From: Lucifuga dentata
Taxonomy: Eukaryota > Chordata > Actinopteri > Ophidiiformes > Bythitidae
Assembly: GCA_014773175.1 (NCBI GenBank)
Contig: VXCM01000254.1
Coordinates: forward strand, 131,600-195,599
DNA: 64,000 bases
Reading direction: 5' to 3'
Of the stretch, positions 56,488 through 64,000 are shown in pieces. Both the position numbers and the translations under genes were made by a program. Under the pieces are notes generated by a model. It worked only from the letters and a program-made list of their open reading frames with translations, did not search any database and was not told where the DNA came from. Numbering within the stretch: position 1 is the stretch's first letter; the number at the start of each line of letters is the position of its first letter.

Positions 56488-59400
56488 ATGTCTCGCAGAA
56501 GAACCCGCAGCCCATCACCGGGGCGTTACTCACGCTCCTGCAGCAGTAACGATCCCAGAGATTTGGAGAGAAGGATTTTTGTCGGGAATTTGCCGACCTC
56601 TGACATGGAGAAGAAGGATTTGGAAGACCTGTTCAGCCCATACGGGAAGGTAGTCGGTCAGTAATCAACTTAATATCAGTTATTAAGTTTTCCATTTTAT
56701 TTCTTGACAGTACTCTGGATCGGGGGAAATGCCTCAGAATATCACACGTATGGTATTTTCAACGTAATAGTTAAAAATGCATTCGATGTGTAGTAAGATT
56801 ACACATTTCATGAAATGTGAGCCTACAGTATAATGGTAATTTTCCTGATAATTTGTAAGTGGGTAAATGGGTATAAATCCTAAGTTTGTACCACTTAAAA
56901 TGTTCCTCTTTCAGGCGTGTCCATTTTTCGTGGGTTTGGATTTGTACAATTTGAACGTGTTGAAGAAGCCGAAGCTGCAAAGGTGGCCCAAAAGGGTCGA
57001 ATATATAAAGGTTATAAAATAGGTAAGCCACAACTTAATAGCTGTGAGTGTCCGGCAAAGAAAAGAAAAGTTTTTATCGATGTTATCGCTAAGGAACAAC
57101 AAGCAAGTAATTTGTGAAACCCAACCAAGCAAGCAAAGCAAATATACTGGTGGTTATTAGATTTTAGTGCAAAACTAATGATTAGTAGACATGATGGAAT
57201 ACATTTTAAACCCATACCTTGTTGTTGATTTGGTGACACTTGTCATGATTGGTGTATAGAGCAGGGCTTACTGAATGATTTGTTCCAAAAATGCCATTGA
57301 AGAAAATGTTGGAAAGATGGTATATTTTTTTAGATAAAAAATTAACTGTTCAACAGAAGTTTTTGTGAATAAGTTTTATTCTTTGTTAGTGTATGAAAGC
57401 TAGATATGACCTTGACATTTAGCTAGAAATAAACATAGCTCTTAAAAGTCCTTAGCTTTTTAAAATTGCTTTCTTTTTATTGTTCCATATGATCAGGTGT
57501 GAATGTGGTCTTTACTGTATGGCCAAAAAAAATTATGATATAATTAGACCTTATGCCTGATTACAACAAAATAAATAAGGGTCTGTTGTACATGACAAAT
57601 AATACCAGACATGCTGACTTTTCAGCTAGTCTGGTAATGACCTTTTTTTTTTTTTTTTTTTTTTTGGTTTTGTTTTTTTTACAGACTGCTGCAATATTGA
57701 CTTACAAAGCAAATAAACAAGTGCAATATTCAATTCTGGTAAATCCTTTTGAGTTGCTGGTTTTATCTTTTTGCTACGGTTTAATGGAATTTTCGTCAAC
57801 ATGGATTACCGTTTCTCACTAAAATGCACTGCTTGTGATCTTAAAATTTCCTGGAGGTCAGCTACATTTGCACATTGAAGATGTAATTTGTGTCTTCACA
57901 GATGCTTGTAGTTGAAGCAAATTTTGATGGGATTCCATCGTTTCATTTCCGTCTTAAAATCTGCGACAGAGTTGACTCCTCCATGACATGCAGCATTTTG
58001 ACCCTTCGTCCAATTTGGATTTTCATGCTTGGAATGAATGAAGCTCTATTTCATTTTGGATTCATGATGTTGAAATGCTGACGTCGCGTTGATGCGGCCA
58101 GGCCGTTCTACGTGAACACATTCGCTGATTTATATGTCACTGTTATGTTGAACGTTTGGATTCGTTTATTTTCAGATGTAAATATGGCAGTGGAACGACG
58201 GCAAGCTAAACCTCTATCCCAGCAGAGCCCCCCACGAAGGTAAAGTAACGCAAAATGGGTTTGAAGAATCCATCGCCTCTGAGGGGCGGGTAAAAGACAA
58301 ATGTCATTTTTCTTCAGCTGTTCACCAGTGGTGGAAGCTGTTGAATGGAGCGTTTATCTGTAGCGCTGTTTAGTTTAACTCGCGATCGATTGAGGGACAG
58401 TCACTATTTTACGTATTCATTTATAAGATTTTCAGGTCTGAAATAAAGCAAAAAGCCTTATGAATGTAACTTAAAGTGTCTTTGTCTCAAAGATTCTTCT
58501 GTTTAAAAAAAAAAAACACAAACCACTTTTTTGCAGTATTTTTTCCTGATTTTTCATATCTACAGTACGCAACTTTCTGCCTCCATATCCACTGAGTTGG
58601 TTCACATTCTACAACATTTATCCGATGAGCTGCTGCCTTCAAACCGCATCGTGTCTGAAGAAATGAGCTTTCAGAACGCCTAACACAGGAACTAAAAACC
58701 GATTGTTGGTGTAAGCAAGCTGCAATTTAAAAAAAAACAACAAAAAAACTAACAAAACAAAACAAAAAAAACCCCCACAAAACACTTTATTAACCTTTTG
58801 GGGGTGGGGGGGTTCTAAGAAGTCTCATCTGCTTTTTTTGTGTCACTCTGTTATTATTGCTGCTGATTTATGGGCTGTACTGGCCACAAGCTGCAGCTTA
58901 CAGCTTCATACACATGCAAAACATCTCACAAGTCACAGAAAAGCAAAGGATATAAGTATGTGCACACAGGATTGCGGATCCATACAAGTAATGCATTTGT
59001 ATCCTTGTTTTAATGGGGACCGGTTGCATATTCAACTTACAATCTTGAATTTTACTGTATTATGTGGTTTTGTGTTTAAAAAGGGAATGGATTGGTTTGT
59101 GGTGACTGCAGTGCAATACAAACCATTTTATACAGTAGCGCTGTGTTCTTTTGTAATTTAAACTGGATTCATTGTGTGCCTGATTCTTGTGTCAAGATGG
59201 CCTTCTGAACTGAGTGTAACACAAAAAATTTCGGAAACTCGTTGGTTGGATCTAAATAATTTAGTTATATGTTATTCCATTTCAATTTGCTGTTTTTCCT
59301 TTTCTCAAACCTGCTTGATCTTAACGGACCAAACTGGTGGTTTTGCATATTCTAGCTTAATATGTTCAAACAGCATACATGTTATGTTACTGACAACCCA

Positions 59401-62400
59401 GAACATGCTACCGAGAGGTAAAGGTTGGAATTGTTTTGCCTAACTTCCTGACTGCCATTGGTTATAGTTCATTTCAGCATGCTATTAAAATCAACTTGTA
59501 GAGACTTGAAACGTGATAGAGAAAAGTAATCCATCACAGTGAACACATCTATTACTTTTTTTTTTGGTCAAAGTAACTTTTTTGATCCTGTCCAACATGG
59601 AGCTATGTGGAAGAAAATGTATGTCTCGGCCAGCAAATGTATCTCACAAGAAGATGCTTTTTACCAAGAAATTAAAACAGACCGGCTCCTCTACATTCAT
59701 ATGTACGTGTTAGCAGACGAAACATTGAATTTTAAGGATGCATCATCTGAACATTCGATTTTTGAAAGATTAGAGGATTTGGTTAAATATCGGGGAAACT
59801 AAATGTAGTGATAAAATTACAATTTTATATACTTTTATACTTTTTATACTTGTGTGACCTTTTATGACCTCTATGATTTAGAAGTGAACTTAAATCACAC
59901 GGTTCACACCTCTCACGCTCATGCTGCGGTTCCTGGCACAAACAGCGTAACCACAATCTTTTTCGTTAACCTTGAGGCTGAGGACACACTGTGCTCGACT
60001 GCTATGTGGCTCACAGCTGTGATACGCCTGCCTGTGCCTAGAAACTGAATGGCATCTGCTAAGATAAACTAATTACTTAGTAACGTGGACCACATTCTTC
60101 CTGTTTTACTCTTATCATAAAAACCTGACGCAGCCCTAGAACTGTGAGACAGACTGTAGATACTCTTGTGATCTCTCTGTTTTCTGTGCACTGCTCAAAT
60201 AAACTCAGACAAAGACAAAGATTGCTTTCGCTCCTTATTGCAATCCAGGCAAAACATTTTCCACAGCACTAAATTGCAATTATGTTTTGGAAAGTGGTTG
60301 TCTGTAACATAACGTATGTATTTATTGAGTATTTATTAGGCTTAAACATGCAAAATCACCAGTATGGTCCAATAATAGAAAGAATTACAATGCTAAAAAA
60401 ATGAAGTTACGTGGGTACTTCAAGGTACTACTTCACTTCATCTCAAAAGCCTTTTCAACCGTATCAGTTGATCGGTCATTTAGGGATGAAATTGTCATTC
60501 TAAAATAATCAACTCAATCCAGACAACTAGCTCTGAAATGACGTCCATGAGCTCAATTTGTTGGTCAGCTTTATAAATAGGAACTTAATTGGGCTATACA
60601 GTCCAGATATTGAATGTATTCCTTCATGAATAAAAGTAAAAATCCTCCGAGGTGCGATTACTAACTTATTTAGTCTTGAATTTCTTTCTTTCTTGATAAA
60701 CTTTCAAATTAGTTTATTTTTTCTGTTCTGAGCATTATTGTGACACACAAACGCGAGTTGAAGTTGAGGCGTTATGTTTGTATGGTACGCAGTTAAACCA
60801 ACAAGCAGCCTGGACGCTCAAGCAAATATATGAACGTCAAATTTATATTCTACAGGATGGAAATGTTGTCCACTGAACAATTAAACACAACTTATGCAAA
60901 TTTATTTCATTATGCAAAACAAATTTACCAGGTCAAAATGGTCAAACAGCCAGAGTCTCTGCGTTGTGAGAGCTTAATTTATGGTTGGTGACCCACGAGA
61001 GTGGTTGGCAACTTGATATTTTTTGTGCACTTGGATCATGCGACATTCTCGAATGATTGCTTAAAGGGTCGATTTTGTTGGATCAACTTCTTTTCATCAA
61101 AGTCATCTCATGTTTTCTTTCGTTCGTGGATATAAATGTAGATCATCTTTCCATATCAAGACGAAATTCAAACGAAAGTCATTATTTTAGAAAAACAATG
61201 TCTTGACCATTATGTAGTAAGGACCCTACTCTCTACCCTTCCTTGTGCTAAATGACCATTTTTTTCTCCCAGGGCCAGCTATAGCAGCTATGGGGACAGC
61301 AGAGAGAGTCGACCTCGATCCCGGTCGCCCGTTTATGGGCGTGAGGGACGCGAGTCCCGGGAGAGTCGTGATACACGTGAACCCCGGGACAGCCGTGATG
61401 GAAGGGACACAAGTAGGGACGTNGGGAGAGTCGTGATACACGTGAACCCCGGGACAGCCGTGATGGAAGGGACACAAGTAGGGACGTAGGGAGGGAGCCC
61501 AGAACGAGCAGCCACGATAGTCGATACCGTAGCTCAGAGAGCAGAGAGAAGGACTCCAGGAGTGACACGCGGGATCCTGCGTTCAGGTGACAGGCCATTT
61601 GCTGCATTACTGAAGTGACTAAGGCCAGTCAACAGGTTCCATATTTGCTTTAACTTGATATGTTTCCATATTACAGAGAGGAGTTTGACCGATACTACCG
61701 CAGTAGTGCAGATGACTATTATCGGAGGAAGGATGAACCCTTCAGAGATTCTTACAGGGATCCTTGGAACGGGCGCCGTGAGCCAGAGAGTACGTGTTTC
61801 TATTAAAGATGAATCTTTGCTTTTTAGGAATGAATAAAAAAGTGACTCATTAACTAGTTAACCAGCTTAGAGCAACATTGGATATAATTTAGTTTATTAG
61901 TTTCGTATTATATCGTTGGGTTAAATAATAAGGATAGGCTATGCAAAGCTAAATTCGAAGTAGAATTCCCTTTTAAAAATCTGTTGTTTTCATAGTTTGT
62001 AAAGATATATTATCAGAGGTATACAGACTTGGCTATGTGACAGTGCTAGGTCAGCCAGACATGTACTCGGATTGATTTTGTTCTAGATTTGTAAACGAGC
62101 CTTTCATAATACGAAGTCGTTTTTAAAGTAAATGTCCACACTGTGACATTAAATTTTTCACTTCCCCCCCAGCAGATGATCGTAGTCGTCCAGAGGAGCG
62201 CCGGCGTAACGAATTGTATCGACAGTACTATGAAGAACTCCAGCGGCGCTATGACACTGACCGTCCTGTTGACTGCTCTGTAATTGTTGTCAACAAGGCG
62301 CAGAAGTATGTCCACTCTCCAACATTTATGGGCAATGCAACGTAGAACTTGGACCCGAAAGAGCCCCGTGCTAAATATTTGACCAGTACATGGCATGTTT

Positions 62401-64000
62401 TCATTTCATATCACTCCTGTGTGTGTGTGTGTGTGCGCGTGCGTGCGTGTGTGTACTTCTGCTTCAAAAACAACTGTAGGGAGTATGCTGAGACGGTTGG
62501 GCGGAAGGTCCGTGATCTGGGTATGGTTGTGGACCTGATCTTCCTCAACACAGAAGTCTCCCTAACCCAGGCGCTGGAGGATGTAGGCCGTGCCCGCACC
62601 CCCTTTGCCATCATCATTACCCAGCAGCACCAGGTACACAGATCCTGCACTGTCAACATCCTGTTTGGAACACCTCAAGGTAAGACAAGGGCCGGACAGT
62701 CTGTTTGTTGGAAAGACCGCTCGCTCTGCAAATTAATTGCAGACATTACGAAAAGTTGAGTTTCTCGTGCACGCTAACACAGCTGTGTGTTCTCTGCCTT
62801 AGAGCATCGAAACATGCCAATGCAGGATGCCATGATGCTGATTGCCCACAACTACGATGCATACAAAGTGGAACACCGTGAAAAAGAGCGCGAGGAGATT
62901 GCCAGAAAGGCTGCTAAGATGGCTGACGACGTGTTGCTGAGGGAGTCCGACAGCGAAAGCCATCCAGTTTCTGTGCTCACTGCCATCACGTTGCTGTCAG
63001 AAAACAGGTACACGCTTTAATGTTTGGACTTGTGAGGCAGAATTACAGATTAACAAGTAAATGAAATTTTCAGGAGGTGAGATTTTTTTTTCCCCCCTCC
63101 TCTGTTTTAGCAGCTTAAAGGACCATACCAGTGGTAATTTACAATCTGCATACATGTTATGTGGCAACCATTTTCCACCACATACTACTGTAGTGATAAA
63201 TATTACAATTGTTTTCCCTACCTACCAGACTGCCATTGATTTCATTCAAGTATGCTGTAAAAATCAACTTGTAGAGCCTTGAGACATGCATGAGATAAGT
63301 AATCGATGACAGCGAACGTGACCTCCATTACATTTTTTTTGTCAAAGTAACTTTATTTAACATTCCAACATGAGCCCGGAAGAAAATGAATGTCTCTGCC
63401 AAGGAGTACAGGCCCAGGAGACGACTGCTGTTACTGAGAAAATAAAGACGACTGTGTCTTCTACATTTGGGCATACATGTTACAAATCTTTGAATTTTAA
63501 GGTGGTTATACTGTATCACCTGAACATTTGAGTTTGAAAGATTAGGGGATTTGGGAAAATAATAACAAATTCCGGTGTTATGTTTTACAAATTGGTTACA
63601 GTATTTATTATGTCCTTTAATATTACTTCATATTTGAAAAACTGAAATGTTTCTGTTTGGTTGCTGAATAGATTTGTAACCCCAGAGGAACTGGATAGCC
63701 TTATTGCATACCTAAAGGATAAAAGAGCGCGCCTGGTACGCAGCGCTGCAGACCCTCATGCAAGTAAGTAATCTTCACTGGGAAATAACATTAATATATT
63801 ATTCAAATCTATATCATTAATGAGGCTGGATTATAAGGAATATTGTTGTATGTAGGGACAAATACTTTGGTCTTTCTGTTGAATCCATTTGTCAAAAGAG
63901 TTGCAAATTGTAACTGTTAATGTATGAACTTGCAGCATCAGTCCATGCTGCACCCTCTTCAGCCAGCCGCCATGAAGCTCCACTTTCAGCTGCAGGACTC
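56488..64000 (+). CDS. ncoa5: Nuclear receptor coactivator 5 with N-terminal RRM (partial, 466 codons)
   Basis: Nuclear cofactor known to bind oestrogen receptor and act as coactivator or corepressor (family knowledge). Exons: 56488-56656, 56915-57022, 58176-58239, 61273-61586, 61677-61789, 62173-62305, 62480-62679, 62803-63007, 63672-63763, 63936-64000 and beyond. Residues 28-97 form an RRM of hnRNPC/RALY type (RNP2 RIFVGNL, RNP1 RGFGFVQF, then DVNMA). Arg/Asp/Ser-rich sequence (about 98-235) follows, then the conserved NCOA5 core with NELYRQYYEELQRR, VRDLGMVVDLIFLNTE, TQQHQVHRSCTVN, FGTPQEHRNMP and REKEREEIARKAAKMAD. The fourth exon contains an artefactual 65-base insertion (61423-61487) that breaks the frame; with one copy removed phases agree. 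Exon 6 has a tandem NAG acceptor. The gene continues past the window. Confidence 0.92.
59321..60374 (+). mobile_element. TTAA-flanked MITE copy F, split by an insertion
   Basis: The left part (59321-59804) matches the family from its TAACGGACC end through the GATTAGAGGATTTGG block. The right part (from about 60277) resumes with TTATGTTTTGGAAA and ends in GGCTTAAACATGCAAAATCA and GGTCC. About 470 unrelated bases lie between, exactly where other copies are continuous. In ncoa5 intron 3. Confidence 0.75.
59805..60276 (+). mobile_element. Probable solo LTR nested in MITE copy F
   Basis: The insert begins TGTAGTG and can be read as ending in TTGCA, fitting TG...CA termini. It carries CTCAAATAAACTC (a polyadenylation hexamer) about 80 bases before its end, as in an R-U5 layout. 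No retroviral gene is present. A clear target duplication was not seen, so LTR identity is tentative. Confidence 0.45.
61359..61487 (+). repeat. Exact 64 bp duplication around an N inside an ncoa5 exon
   Basis: 61359-61422 and 61424-61487 are identical, with N at 61423. The added 65 bases are not a multiple of three. Removing one copy restores an open Arg/Asp-rich frame joining both exon ends in phase. Assembly artefact. Confidence 0.92.
63115..63620 (+). mobile_element. TTAA-flanked MITE copy G
   Basis: TTAAAGGACCATACC at the left, GTCCTTTAA at the right, interior aligning to copies A, D and E. About 506 bp in ncoa5 intron 8, ending some 50 bases before the next exon. Confidence 0.8.

Noticed and set aside
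57553..57822. Alternative ncoa5 exon after the TTTACAG near 57684
   Set aside because: An acceptor is present, but the frame has no conservation I recognise and the direct join 57022 to 58176 completes the RRM.
61359..61487. Extra Arg/Asp repeat unit in Ncoa5
   Set aside because: The period is 65, not a multiple of three, and the second copy shifts the frame.

Overview
This window is ordinary vertebrate chromosomal DNA, almost certainly from a teleost fish. It is AT-rich, with long introns, GT-AG splice sites, many dinucleotide repeats and homopolymers, and several DNA-transposon remnants. Gene order is ppm1j(+), rhoc(+), mov10(-), capza1(-), ncoa5(+). The first four match a neighbourhood I know from human 1p13. 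ncoa5 sits elsewhere in human (20q), so its position here marks a rearrangement. I assembled all five genes by hand from splice sites and reading phase. Four come out at full family length: Ppm1j 492 aa, Rhoc 193 aa, Mov10 1007 aa, Capza1 285 aa. Ncoa5 is cut by the window end after 466 codons.

Layout: 1-3.6 kb is non-coding and holds a roughly 1 kb DNA-transposon remnant. 3.6-18.4 kb is ppm1j (10 coding exons, 6.9 kb first intron). 19.0-35.9 kb is rhoc, with a likely non-coding first exon near 19.4 kb, four coding exons and a long 3' region. 35.9-45.2 kb is mov10 on the minus strand (22 exons), tail to tail with rhoc. 45.8-47.5 kb is a dead Tc1/mariner element with intact ends. 48.7-53.2 kb is capza1 on the minus strand (10 exons). 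53.6-64 kb is the ncoa5 promoter region and gene.

The genes are separate units, not an operon: a PP2C phosphatase, a Rho GTPase, an RNA helicase linked to antiviral defence, an actin-capping subunit and a transcription/RNA cofactor. Rhoc and Capza1 both act on actin, but nothing in the sequence shows joint control.

Points that matter most: (1) 18 single-N positions mark unresolved assembly joins. Three are flanked by exact 63-64 bp duplicates, and one of these puts a false frameshift into an ncoa5 coding exon. (2) A repeat family with TTAA flanks is present in at least seven places, one copy apparently split by an LTR-like insertion. (3) ncoa5 starts with an hnRNPC-like RRM and lacks the LxxLL motif where I expect it. 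(4) Two abutting near-perfect hairpins lie in ppm1j intron 1. (5) A GAAANNGAAA element lies upstream of mov10. I found no CRISPR array, operon or new multi-gene system.
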